Shown here: positions 43,016 through 51,618 of the stretch, in pieces
Numbering within the stretch: position 1 is the stretch's first letter
Layout of the letters: each line of letters opens with the position of its first letter
NCBI RefSeq assembly: GCF_003854965.1
Contig: NZ_RQPI01000002.1
Span: forward strand, 310,001-374,000
Length of the DNA stretch: 64,000 nucleotides
Direction: 5' to 3'
DNA from: Paenibacillus rhizophilus
GTDB lineage: Bacteria; Bacillota; Bacilli; Paenibacillales; Paenibacillaceae
Notes under the pieces: generated by a model
Told to the model about the DNA's origin: nothing
The model's input: the letters and a program-made list of their open reading frames with translations, nothing else
Databases searched by the model: none
Position numbers and translations under genes: made by a program

Positions 43016-44029
43016 TTAAAACAGTGTAACCCATGCCCCTTCATGCCTGGCGGATTCCATTTCAGCCTCAATGATTTCAATGGACTGAGCCGTGCTTTCG
43101 GGCGCGCAAACGCTGACGGGCTTATCCTGAAGAACCGCATCCAAAAAATAAACCAGCTCCCGGTAATAGCCCGTATGCGGAGAGAGATATGCCCTAAAGC
43201 CGGGCTGACTGTTCGGATTCACTCTGACCGTACTGCCGTCAAATACTATATTGCCCCGTTCGAAATTGACCCTGTAGCCCATATAAAAGCCAAAATCCCC
43301 TTCCAGCGTCCAATCCGCCTGCGCGTTGATTACCTTTCCATCCTTGTAGTGATAATGAGAGGAAACGATATCGTACCCGCTCCCCGGCAGGACATTCCTC
43401 CCGAGCGCCGAAACCTTGTCCGGCTTCCCGAACAGATGTTGAATCATATCGGTGTCGTGGACATGCATATCCATCATGCAGCCGCCGCTCAGCTCATCAT
43501 TCACCAGCCAGCCCTTCGGCGCGCCGGAGCCCCGGTAGAAATAGCCCGCTGTAACTTGGCCGAATTCTCCGCTCTCTATCTTTTCCTTCAAATATTCGTA
43601 AGCCGGCCAGAACCGGAGACAATGGCCCACCATCAGCTTCTTCCCGGTCCGCACCGCCGTTTCCGCCATCTTCAGCGCCTCCGCAGAATGCCGGGCCATC
43701 GGCTTCTCACAGAATACATGATAGCCCCGTTCCATCAGCGAACAAGCCATTTCGGCATGCAGATACGTAGGGACCGCCAGACTGACGGCATCCAGTTCCT
43801 CGTTTGCCAGCATGTCTTCCAAATCTCGATATAGATGATAGGCGGACAAATCATATACTTCACGGGCCGTGGTCATATTTCCGTTTGCCTTTTGGCCCTT
43901 CAATTCTTCAATCCGCGGGTCGCAGACCGCCGTCAGAGTGATCGGATAGCCGTCTTCATTCAGCTTGACGTAATGATCAAAGTTCATCCGGCCCATGAAA
44001 CCGAATCCTACCAGTCCTACTTTAAGCAT
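43016..44029 (-). CDS. Gfo/Idh/MocA-family NAD(P)-dependent dehydrogenase (copy 1)
   Basis: Paralogue of the adjacent gene, also 337 residues, with GLVGFGFMGRMNFDHY, CEKPMARHSAEA and GGCMMDMHVHDTDM. Differences concentrate in surface regions and in the substrate domain between about residues 290 and 325, so the two may act on different epimers or in successive oxidation/reduction steps. Starts 21 bases after the isomerase gene stop. Confidence 0.9.
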   Translation of the reverse strand: MLKVGLVGFGFMGRMNFDHYVKLNEDGYPITLTAVCDPRIEELKGQKANGNMTTAREVYDLSAYHLYRDLEDMLANEELDAVSLAVPTYLHAEMACSLMERGYHVFCEKPMARHSAEALKMAETAVRTGKKLMVGHCLRFWPAYEYLKEKIESGEFGQVTAGYFYRGSGAPKGWLVNDELSGGCMMDMHVHDTDMIQHLFGKPDKVSALGRNVLPGSGYDIVSSHYHYKDGKVINAQADWTLEGDFGFYMGYRVNFERGNIVFDGSTVRVNPNSQPGFRAYLSPHTGYYRELVYFLDAVLQDKPVSVCAPESTAQSIEIIEAEMESARHEGAWVTLF

Positions 44030-44050
44030 TTCTCACACTCCCGCTTAGAT

Positions 44051-44908
44051 TTAATAATTCGAACGCCCCAAAATAGCATCCATGGACGCGGAAGTATTGA
44101 AGATAATTTGCTCCGTATAATGCTTGTAAGAAGGAATCATCTCGCCTGTGACATAATCGTCGTATCCGATCTCCCGAAGGGCGTTCACGACAGCGGGATA
44201 ATCCACATCCCCGGCGAGCAGGTCCACAAACCCGTGCAGGCCTCCCGCTTCCCGGCGGTAATCTTTGAAATGCACCTTCTTGATCCGATCGCCCAGAATC
44301 CGCACCCACTGCTCCGGATAGCCGGAATGAACGATATTCCCCACATCCAGGTACGAGCCTACGAAGCGGGAGCCGACGGCGTCAATAAAACCGCGCATTT
44401 CAAGCGGGGACAGCAGGAATTTATTCCACACATTCTCGATGCCGATGGAAACGCCCAATTGCTCGGCTTCCGGCGCCAGCTTGCCGATCGCCTCCAGCGC
44501 TCTGTCGTAAGCTTTGTCATAGTCGACAACCTCGCAGCCCGGGATGAAATCCACGCCGACCGCACCCGGAATGACCAGGATCGTATCGGCTCCAAGAATG
44601 GCCGCGAGTTCCAGCTGCTTCTTGCACACATCCATCGCCTTGGTCCGGTTGGATTCCGATTCACTGGTCATCGCGTAGGACCAATACAGTCCCGTTGCCA
44701 ATCCCGCAATTTCCAGACCCGCCTCGCCGATCGACTCCCGAAGTGCGCGCGCTTCCTTCTCGCTCGTTTGCAGCCCCATTTCACCGGATTCGTTCAGAGA
44801 CAGCTCAATTCCGTCAAATCCCGCCGCTTTAGCCAAACGAACACATTCCGCGATAGGCGTTCCTTCACGGAACGACCAAATGTTAATCCCTTTTTTCACT
44901 ATGATCAC
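44051..44908 (-). CDS. Sugar phosphate isomerase/epimerase (AP-endonuclease-2-like TIM barrel)
   Basis: A 285-residue TIM-barrel protein of the xylose-isomerase-like family. Seen are GFDGIELSLNESGEMG, metal-ligand regions IGIENVWNKFLLSP and GSYLDVGNIVHSGYPEQW, and VHFKDYRR. First gene of the operon with the two dehydrogenases, a common pairing in catabolism of inositol-like or 3-keto sugars. Divergent from the AraC gene at 45087, which probably regulates it. Confidence 0.88.
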   Translation of the reverse strand: MIIVKKGINIWSFREGTPIAECVRLAKAAGFDGIELSLNESGEMGLQTSEKEARALRESIGEAGLEIAGLATGLYWSYAMTSESESNRTKAMDVCKKQLELAAILGADTILVIPGAVGVDFIPGCEVVDYDKAYDRALEAIGKLAPEAEQLGVSIGIENVWNKFLLSPLEMRGFIDAVGSRFVGSYLDVGNIVHSGYPEQWVRILGDRIKKVHFKDYRREAGGLHGFVDLLAGDVDYPAVVNALREIGYDDYVTGEMIPSYKHYTEQIIFNTSASMDAILGRSNY

Positions 44909-45086
44909 CCTCAGCTTTTTTTGTTATTTTCCGTTTTATAGAAACCAGACTTTTTTCAGCTTTTTCCCTTATCTGATTTATAGTATATTAGATTTAAAAT
45001 TTAATTTATTTAGGGGAAAAAGATACTTTTTGCATTATTCCGGTCTAAATATTTTGTTTTCCCCATTTGCTTTGGGAGGTCTAACA

Positions 45087-45983
45087 ATGCATGGAAGAGA
45101 GCATTTCCTGAAAAGAGAAACGCCATACCGTGAGTGGTCGCCCGGCATCCATTATGCTCAGTTTCAAAACCTCCAGCCTTGCAGCTTTCCCGAAAGAAGG
45201 CTATATGATTTCGAACTGCTGTATGTCCGCCAAGGGGAACTGACGACAAGGATGAATGGAACGCTTCATTCCCTGACGCCCGGCCGGCTTATTTTCCTTG
45301 CTCCCGGCGTCTATCATCAGAATTCGATCTTAACGTCACCCGCAAAGCTGCTCGGCATCCATTTTGATTTTTTCGGCGAATCCCGGATCTTGAGGGAAGA
45401 AGATATGGTGGTCAATGAAGAGGAAGTCATTCCCGGAAAATACGCCGTGGAAGCGGTAGCCGCGCCCTTTTTACCGTTATCCGAAGATCCGATCTATACG
45501 CCGCCTCCCGAGTGCGTCCATGCCATGGAACAGCTCGTGCAGGAGTTTACGATGCGCCCGCCCGGTTATGAACTGGTCTGCCGGGGATTGATGCTTGGCA
45601 TTCTGACTTCCCTGCTGCGCACGCAAAGCTCGCGCCGTCTGGCTAAAGCATCCGTGCATGGCGAACGTATTCGGGCGCTGATGGAAGATATCGAAGCCGC
45701 GCCCGCCACAGGCTGGACCAACCGGTCGATGGCCGCATTGATGAACCTGCACGAGGACCATTTTTCCAAATTGTTCCGTCAGATTGCCGGCATGCCTCCG
45801 GGCGAGTATCTCCGTTCCATCCGGCAACGGGAAGCGCGCAAGCTTCTCAGGGAAACAGACTGGTCCATAGAGACGGTCGGGGAGCGAGTCGGTTATCCGG
45901 ATATCCATTATTTCAGCAGAACCTTTTCGGCTCAGGAGGGCATTTCCCCCCGAGCGTACCGCAAGCTTTCCCGGATTTTGTGA
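45087..45983 (+). CDS. AraC-family transcriptional regulator
   Basis: Regulator of 298 residues: a cupin-like sensing domain (FELLYVRQGELTTRMNG, LTPGRLIFLAPGVYHQN) and a C-terminal AraC helix-turn-helix (NRSMAALMNLHEDHFSKLFRQ; ETVGERVGYPDIHYFSRTF). ATG 45087 with GGGAGGTCTAACA is chosen; the frame is open upstream but only through AT-rich promoter sequence. Divergent from the isomerase-dehydrogenase operon. Confidence 0.9.
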   Translation: MHGREHFLKRETPYREWSPGIHYAQFQNLQPCSFPERRLYDFELLYVRQGELTTRMNGTLHSLTPGRLIFLAPGVYHQNSILTSPAKLLGIHFDFFGESRILREEDMVVNEEEVIPGKYAVEAVAAPFLPLSEDPIYTPPPECVHAMEQLVQEFTMRPPGYELVCRGLMLGILTSLLRTQSSRRLAKASVHGERIRALMEDIEAAPATGWTNRSMAALMNLHEDHFSKLFRQIAGMPPGEYLRSIRQREARKLLRETDWSIETVGERVGYPDIHYFSRTFSAQEGISPRAYRKLSRIL

Positions 45984-46057
45984 GGCTGGCTGTATGAGGC
46001 TATATGAGGCCCGTTTTCGCACTTCACTCTGTTATCCGCCAAAAGGAGGCGCCTGCC

Positions 46058-46690
46058 ATGAACGAAACACGATTGTATACAATTTCCAGGAATTCAGGTT
46101 CAACAGATTGGAAGGATATTTCCCCGCTTGCCGTGGATCGGTATCTTTGGCTTGACAACGGGTATACCCCCAAGGTCGAGGTCCGGCTGTATTACACAAC
46201 CGAGCGGCTGCACGTCCAGTTCAAGGTTTTTGAAAAAGACCCGCTCATTCGGTATAAGGAGCAGAATGATCCGGTCTACACGGACAGCTGCGCCGAATTT
46301 TTCATGCAGCCTCTTCTGGGTTCCGACCCCCGTTATCTTAACTTCGAGTTTAATGCTGCCGGGACTATTCTCTTGCAGATAGGTGAAGGACGGGAGAATC
46401 GGATTACCCTTTTGGATTCTCCGGAGATTTTTCAAATCGAAACAGCGGTTAACCAAGTTGATGAACACATCGGGGATACGAATTGGGAGCTGGCGTTCTC
46501 CATTCCTTTTGAGTGGCTGCAAACCCGGTTTCCCGGTTTCAGAGCAGAGTCCGGCCGGGCCTTCCGAGGCAACTTCTATAAATGTGGAGACGAAACGCCA
46601 ATTCCTCATTACGGGTGCTGGAACCGGGTCGGTTCGGCTTCGCCGGATTACCATCAAAGCCGGTTTTTCGGGGAATTGGTGTTTCAATAA
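46058..46690 (+). CDS. CBM9-like carbohydrate-binding protein
   Basis: A 210-residue protein with the fold signatures of the family 9-like carbohydrate-binding group (DWKDISPLAVDRYLW, PKVEVRLYYTTERLHVQFKV, EFFMQPLLGSDPRYLNFEFN, seen in sections). It has no signal peptide and no attached enzyme domain. ATG 46058 with AAAAGGAGGCGCCTGCC is chosen. It follows the AraC gene on the same strand by 74 bases. Similar stand-alone proteins occur beside glycan-use genes; the role is not known. Confidence 0.75.
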   Translation: MNETRLYTISRNSGSTDWKDISPLAVDRYLWLDNGYTPKVEVRLYYTTERLHVQFKVFEKDPLIRYKEQNDPVYTDSCAEFFMQPLLGSDPRYLNFEFNAAGTILLQIGEGRENRITLLDSPEIFQIETAVNQVDEHIGDTNWELAFSIPFEWLQTRFPGFRAESGRAFRGNFYKCGDETPIPHYGCWNRVGSASPDYHQSRFFGELVFQ

Positions 46691-46766
46691 CGAAGCGGGA
46701 TGCGGGTGCTCGGCCGGACTTTCACCGTTTAAGAGAAGCAGTGCTTTTCTAAGCAAGCCGCAACGT

Positions 46767-46792
46767 AAAAAAGCAGCCTCCGAAGAGACTGC
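46767..46792 (-). terminator. Rho-independent terminator after the sulfatase-maturase gene
   Basis: On the minus strand GCAGTCTC-TTCG-GAGGCTGC forms an eight-pair stem with a stable TTCG tetraloop, followed by TTTTTT. It lies 80 bases after the stop. Confidence 0.88.
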
Positions 46793-46872
46793 TCTGAAAG
46801 AAAGATTATTAGAAACATTATTGCAACAGAATGGCTTGCAAGTAGATTGGCGAGTCTTCCGCTCCTTGCAGA

Positions 46873-48132
46873 TCAGGTCGTGACCATTCCCAAGCAGCAC
46901 TGCTTGTATTTCTTGCCGCTGCCGCAGGCGCAAGGATCGTTGCGGCCCGGGAGCTTTCCTTTTAAGTGAACCTGCACGTTCTGGCGGAACAGGTTACTTC
47001 TGACGCTGTCTCCAAGCTGCTTCATCCGCTCGTCCGCATACGCATAAATCTCCTTATAGCTGGCGCAAAAATAATCTCTGCCCTTGGCTTCAAGCTCCGC
47101 TCCCCATTCCCGGTTGCGCGGGCAACCGCCATGACAGAGACTTTTCCATTCACAGCTTCGGCAGCCCTCGGGGAGCGCAGGCTTCATCCCTAGAAAACGG
47201 GCGTACAGCGGATGCGCCAGAAGCTCTTCGATCGAATGGGTCGCCACATTGCCGATTTTCCATTCCGGAGAAATAAAAAAGTCGCACGGATAGGCGTCCC
47301 CGTTCTGCTCCAGAATGATCGTGGTCGGGCACTCGGCCCGATGAATGCACAGCTCTGCCTCCCGGTTCGTATAACCGGCCAGCATGTTGTCAAAAAAACG
47401 CACGGAAATCCGCGGATTTCCTCCGTTATACCAATAATCAAAGGCTTCGCGCAGAAATCGGCCGTATTCCGCAGGCGTAATATCGTAGACGCCCGGCTTG
47501 TCCGGCTCCTGCGACCGGAAATCCATGCAAGGAATGAACTGGACGTAGCTGAATCCTTCCTGTTCAAAGAAAGCCATGATCTCTGCGGCATGTCCTACAT
47601 TGCCTTTGTGAATGACGGACAATATATTGAAATCCACTTGATGCCGCCGTAAATGCTCGATCCCCTTCATTACCCTGTGGAAACTGCCCTGCCCGCGCGA
47701 GTCCACCCGCCGCGCGTCATGAATAGCTTCAGGACCGTCCAGGCTGACGCCGACCAGAAAATTGTATTTTTTAAAAAATGCCGCCCAGCGGTCGTTAATC
47801 AGCGTACCGTTCGTCTGAATGGAATTGCCGATGCTTGTCCCCTTCGGCGCGTAGCGGGCCTGAAGCGACACGACCTCCTCGAAGAACTCCATACCCGCCA
47901 GCAGCGGCTCGCCTCCCTGCCAGGCAAAGGAAGCCGCTCCCCGTGAGCGGGCCATATATTCCTTAATGAATTTCTCCAGAATGGCGGAATTAATCCGGTT
48001 GATCTTCGGTCCCGGCTTGCCGCCGCATGTACTGTAATAGCAGTAATCGCAGGCCAGGTTGCAATCCTCCGAAACCGTCTTCCACATCACGCCTACCTGC
48101 CGATGTTCCAGTGTTAAGCCACCGCAGCCCAT
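46873..48132 (-). CDS. Anaerobic sulfatase-maturating radical SAM enzyme with SEC-C tail
   Basis: Converts the active-site Cys (or Ser) of sulfatases to formylglycine. The 419 residues contain the radical-SAM cluster Cys24, Cys28, Cys31 ([10 protein letters not shown]), [12 protein letters not shown], and a SPASM region with further cysteines ([38 protein letters not shown]). The last 25 residues form a SEC-C zinc motif ([18 protein letters not shown]), an extension not needed for the core reaction. The likely client is the Cys-type sulfatase encoded at 34626-36086. The ATG has GAGGAGGGTGAGATCAC upstream. Confidence 0.9.
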   Translation of the reverse strand: MGCGGLTLEHRQVGVMWKTVSEDCNLACDYCYYSTCGGKPGPKINRINSAILEKFIKEYMARSRGAASFAWQGGEPLLAGMEFFEEVVSLQARYAPKGTSIGNSIQTNGTLINDRWAAFFKKYNFLVGVSLDGPEAIHDARRVDSRGQGSFHRVMKGIEHLRRHQVDFNILSVIHKGNVGHAAEIMAFFEQEGFSYVQFIPCMDFRSQEPDKPGVYDITPAEYGRFLREAFDYWYNGGNPRISVRFFDNMLAGYTNREAELCIHRAECPTTIILEQNGDAYPCDFFISPEWKIGNVATHSIEELLAHPLYARFLGMKPALPEGCRSCEWKSLCHGGCPRNREWGAELEAKGRDYFCASYKEIYAYADERMKQLGDSVRSNLFRQNVQVHLKGKLPGRNDPCACGSGKKYKQCCLGMVTT

Positions 48133-48262
48133 GTGATCTCACCCTCCTCGTCACCTAAATCTCTCTTGTACATAACTTTATCTCATCGCAGTGATATCAG
48201 CCAGCTAAAAAACGAAATGCCGGTTATTTAAAAAACATAATGAACCTCTCCCCAAATGAGAT

Positions 48263-48480
48263 TTGGAATTGGATAAAGCCACCGAAGCGACGGTGTCAAC
48301 CGAAGATGAAACACGCATCTTGTATTCTAATCACTATAAGAAACTAATTAGTCAAGGCGAGCTTCCGGAAGAACTGCAACCGGCTTTCGAAACTTATATG
48401 AACTGCTTGAACTCGCCCAAAGTTTCGTTTCCGGAGCAAATTGAGAGTTTGCGTTTCCGTTGCCGTTTGCTCTGTTCATG
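48263..48480 (+). pseudogene. Possible gene remnant
   Basis: A plus-strand frame beginning at a TTG without ribosome site encodes about 70 residues of protein-like, charged sequence (YSNHYKKLISQGELPEELQP) before running into the terminator at 48482. Continuing the frame only reads the hairpin and the antisense of anmK. It may be the leftover of a small gene; I do not recognise the family. The surrounding stretch 48133-48555 holds nothing else but the terminator. Confidence 0.25.
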
Positions 48481-48481
48481 C

Positions 48482-48538
48482 AAAAAACCGCTCTTTGGTG
48501 ACGGAGGCGCTGCGCCTCCATCGAAAAGAGCGGTTTTT
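48482..48538. terminator. Rho-independent terminator, bidirectional
   Basis: Outer stem AAAAACCGCTCTT / AAGAGCGGTTTTT enclosing a second stem GGAGGCG / CGCCTCC. Followed by T-runs on both strands; it lies 17 bases after the anmK stop and ends the cell-wall recycling operon. Confidence 0.9.
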
Positions 48539-48555
48539 ATGCGTTATCTATCTCT

Positions 48556-49743
48556 TCAAGGCAAAGCCAGCTTTCCCAGCACCGTTGAGCGGTCCGCGCC
48601 TGTGGCCGAAGGAAGATGATTGCTGATGCCGTGCATGAAATCATTGCCCAGAAGCGCGAAAATGACCGCTTCCTTCGCATCGTCACTGACGCCCAGTTCG
48701 CCCGAGGTCCGAACGGCCTGCCCCGGCAGCTGCTGCTGGATCATATTAAGCAGCGTGCGGTTGTGCGCGCCGCCGCCGCTGACGATCACCTCGTCGATAG
48801 CGCAGCGTGGAAAGACAAAGCGCTTGCACCCTTCCGTAATCGTCCGGGCTGTGAAGGCGGTCGCCGTAGCGACGATATCGCTTTCGCTTAAGCCCCGCGC
48901 AGTGGTCCGGGAGACGAATTCGGCGGCGTACGCCTTGCCGAACAGCTCGCGGCCCGTCGATTTCGGCGGCTCCGCAGCGAAATACGGATGGTCCAGCATC
49001 TCTGCAACCAGCGCTTCGTCGGCATGGCCCTGCGCGGCCCAGGAGCCGCCTTCGTCATAGGTCAATTTGCCGTCCGACAGCAGATACACGGCCTGGTCAA
49101 TCACCATATTGCCGGGACCCGTGTCGAAGGCGAATACGTCTTCGGGTCCGGCGAAGGCCGGCAGGGCGGTGCAGTTACCGATGCCGCCGATATTTTGCAG
49201 CAGCCGCCCTTTTGAAGGATGGCGGAACAGAATCAGGTCCCCGTACGGGGCGAGCGGCGCGCCCTGGCCGCCTACCGCCATGTCCGCCGGGCGGAAATCG
49301 CCGACGACAGGGCGGCCGGTCCGCTTGGCGAGCACGGATAAGTCGCCCAATTGCAGTGTGGAGCGGACCTTATAAGGATCAACGCTGTCTCCTTCGGGTA
49401 TATGCCAGACCGTCTGGCCGTGCGAGCTGATCAGATCGATGTCTTCCATGTCCATCCCCGCACTGCGAACAGCCGCTATGGATGCCTCGGCGAATTTCTC
49501 GGCAAGGTAGACGTTCATGCCGCATACGAGGTCCACCGAGGAGCGCTCGGTTGTGCACAGCTCCTTCAGCCGCTCGCGCAGCGCTTCGTCATATGGGACG
49601 CTGTAGTAATGCAGCAGCTTCGCTTTGGCCTCCAGCCCGGCGCCTTCGATGGACACAATGGCCGCGTCGATGCCGTCAAGCGAAGTGCCGGACATCAGTC
49701 CGAGGACGGTCGACCTCCGCTTGTTCCACAGAGGCCCGATCAT
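48556..49743 (-). CDS. anmK: Anhydro-N-acetylmuramic acid kinase
   Basis: Opens the 1,6-anhydro ring of anhydro-MurNAc and phosphorylates it to MurNAc 6-phosphate in the cytoplasm. The 395 residues match the family throughout: GLMSGTSLDGIDAAIV at the N terminus, ISSHGQTVWH, GDFRPADMAVGGQGAPLAP, LQNIGGIGN, DTGPGNMVID and VSGGGAHN. Its ATG overlaps the nagZ stop (ATGA). Last gene of a long minus-strand operon; its product feeds the MurQ etherase encoded on the other strand. Confidence 0.96.
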   Translation of the reverse strand: MIGPLWNKRRSTVLGLMSGTSLDGIDAAIVSIEGAGLEAKAKLLHYYSVPYDEALRERLKELCTTERSSVDLVCGMNVYLAEKFAEASIAAVRSAGMDMEDIDLISSHGQTVWHIPEGDSVDPYKVRSTLQLGDLSVLAKRTGRPVVGDFRPADMAVGGQGAPLAPYGDLILFRHPSKGRLLQNIGGIGNCTALPAFAGPEDVFAFDTGPGNMVIDQAVYLLSDGKLTYDEGGSWAAQGHADEALVAEMLDHPYFAAEPPKSTGRELFGKAYAAEFVSRTTARGLSESDIVATATAFTARTITEGCKRFVFPRCAIDEVIVSGGGAHNRTLLNMIQQQLPGQAVRTSGELGVSDDAKEAVIFALLGNDFMHGISNHLPSATGADRSTVLGKLALP

Positions 49744-51572
49744 AGCCCAAGCCCCCAGCCGGCCGGATGCAGCTCTCCAAGCGATACGGGCAGGCGTCCC
49801 CGGAACGGAATGAGGCCCAGCAGCGCCTTCGCCATGCTGTCCAGCGCAAGCGGACGGGACTCATAGGCTGCCGCGTACACCTGCACTTCCGGAAATGCCA
49901 GCAAATCATAGGGATTGCGCAGCGCGGCCACCGCCAGCGGTTTCCCCAGCGCGAGCAGGGATTTCACCAGCGAGATTTGAGCGGCGTCGAACTGCGCGTT
50001 ATACGTGCCGACAACGAGATGCCCATATCCCCCGGACACCGCTTCGCGGACAAGCGAATCGAGGCGCCCGGCGATTTCGGCCGGCGGAACGACAATCTCG
50101 CGGCAGTCCAGGCCGTGCCGCTTCAGCGCGGAGCCCAGTCCGGGGCCTGCCGCCATTGATTCATCGGCCAGGGTTGCCACCGCCGGAGCGACGGTGACTA
50201 CCAGCGTCCGTTCCCTGCCCAGCGGAAGCATCGGAATGCCGTTTCGCACGAGCGTCACACTCGCTTCGCTGATTCGCCGGGCAATCTCCCGGTGCTCGGC
50301 ATTGCCGAGGAGTGACAAATCCGGCGCGTCAGGGACACCTTTTGCTGCATTATCTGCAGCCGAACCGACCATGCCGGGAAGGACCGCGCCGGTCTCATTC
50401 TTAACCGGCGGCAAGGCGACGGAGCTGTCCGGTCCGTCCTGTGGCGCAAGTCCGCCCAGGAGACCCTCGGGCGGCTTCCCAACGCCCAGCACACCGCGCC
50501 GCAGCTTCATAGCAAGCAGACGGCGCACCGATTCGTCGATGCGCTCCGCGCTCAATCTCCCTTCGTTCACCGCCAGCTCGATGGCTCCAATGGCGCCGAG
50601 TTGGCGGTCGAGGCGATGGCTGACCAGAACAAGGTCCGCGCCGGCCTCGACCGCCATGACGGAAGCCTCAACCGTGCCGAAATGCTCGGCAATGGCGTTC
50701 ATTTCCATGCAGTCGGTCGTAATGATACCTTCGAACCCAAGCTCCTCGCGCAGCAGCCCGGTAAGCGCCGCCCGCGAGAGAGTGACGGGCAGCTTCCCGC
50801 TCTCCAGCGCGGGAAAATAAATATGCGCAGACATAATAGCGTCCACGCCCGCCTGTACCGCTTCCCTGAATGGCTTCAGCTCCACTGCTTCCATGCGCTT
50901 CCGGTCATGCGGCACGGTGGGCAGGTCGAGATGGGAATCCACATCGGTGTCGCCGTGCCCGGGAAAATGCTTGGCTGTCGCCGCTACGCCGGCATCCTGA
51001 AAGCCGCGGAGCGTCTGCTCGCCGAACCGCGCGACTTTCTCCGGCGATTCGCCGAAGGATCGCACGCCGATTACCGGATTGCCCGGATTGTTGTTCACGT
51101 CCAGCACCGGGGCGTAATTCAAGTTAATCCCCATCGCGGCAAGCTCTTGGCCGCTGGCGTAAGCGGCCAAATAGGCGTCCTCCTCCGACCCGGCGGCGGC
51201 AATGGCCATTCCGCCCGGCATCAGCGCGACGCCTTCGGTAATCCTCGCGACCATTCCGCCTTCCTGGTCGATGGAAATCCAGAGCGACGGCGTGCCGCTC
51301 TTCGCAGCGGCGTCCTGCAATTCTTCGGTAAGCCGGGCGATCTGGGCCGGCGATTCCACATTTCGGGCGAAATAAATGACGCCGCCGATTTTATAATCGG
51401 CGATCAGACGCCGAAGATCTCCATCCATGGAGGTCCCGTAGAAGCCGCAGATTAACATCTGGCCGATTTTATCTCTGAGGCTCATTCCGGCGAGCATGTC
51501 TTCCACCATTCCGGAAATTCGGTCGTCCGAGGCCTCCGCTGTTATGAGCATTTCCTCATTCTGCCGCTCCAT
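49740..51572 (-). CDS. nagZ: Beta-N-acetylglucosaminidase, GH3
   Basis: Removes GlcNAc from the non-reducing end of muropeptide sugars. The 610 residues have the GH3 core with KHFPGHGDTDVDSH (His-Asp catalytic loop) and the nucleophile region GIITTDCMEMNAI. A second C-terminal domain follows, as in B. subtilis NagZ. There is no signal peptide, unlike the secreted B. subtilis enzyme, so it should act inside the cell. The ATG at 51570-51572 with AAAGGAGAAGTGACAGC is chosen over upstream in-frame codons that reach into namZ. About 70 residues between the domains are rich in Gly, Pro and Ala and look like a linker. Confidence 0.93.
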   Translation of the reverse strand: MERQNEEMLITAEASDDRISGMVEDMLAGMSLRDKIGQMLICGFYGTSMDGDLRRLIADYKIGGVIYFARNVESPAQIARLTEELQDAAAKSGTPSLWISIDQEGGMVARITEGVALMPGGMAIAAAGSEEDAYLAAYASGQELAAMGINLNYAPVLDVNNNPGNPVIGVRSFGESPEKVARFGEQTLRGFQDAGVAATAKHFPGHGDTDVDSHLDLPTVPHDRKRMEAVELKPFREAVQAGVDAIMSAHIYFPALESGKLPVTLSRAALTGLLREELGFEGIITTDCMEMNAIAEHFGTVEASVMAVEAGADLVLVSHRLDRQLGAIGAIELAVNEGRLSAERIDESVRRLLAMKLRRGVLGVGKPPEGLLGGLAPQDGPDSSVALPPVKNETGAVLPGMVGSAADNAAKGVPDAPDLSLLGNAEHREIARRISEASVTLVRNGIPMLPLGRERTLVVTVAPAVATLADESMAAGPGLGSALKRHGLDCREIVVPPAEIAGRLDSLVREAVSGGYGHLVVGTYNAQFDAAQISLVKSLLALGKPLAVAALRNPYDLLAFPEVQVYAAAYESRPLALDSMAKALLGLIPFRGRLPVSLGELHPAGWGLGL

Positions 51573-51618
51573 GCTGTCACTTCTCCTTTCGTAACTGAAA
51601 CTTGCGGGGGTCGCCCTT

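Noticed and set aside
43007..44941. Long plus-strand frames opposite the dehydrogenases and isomerase
   Set aside because: They mirror well-supported minus-strand genes, and their products are rich in His, Arg and Gln as expected of antisense frames.
47212..47652. Plus-strand frame opposite the maturase gene
   Set aside because: Antisense to a clear radical-SAM gene, without ribosome site.
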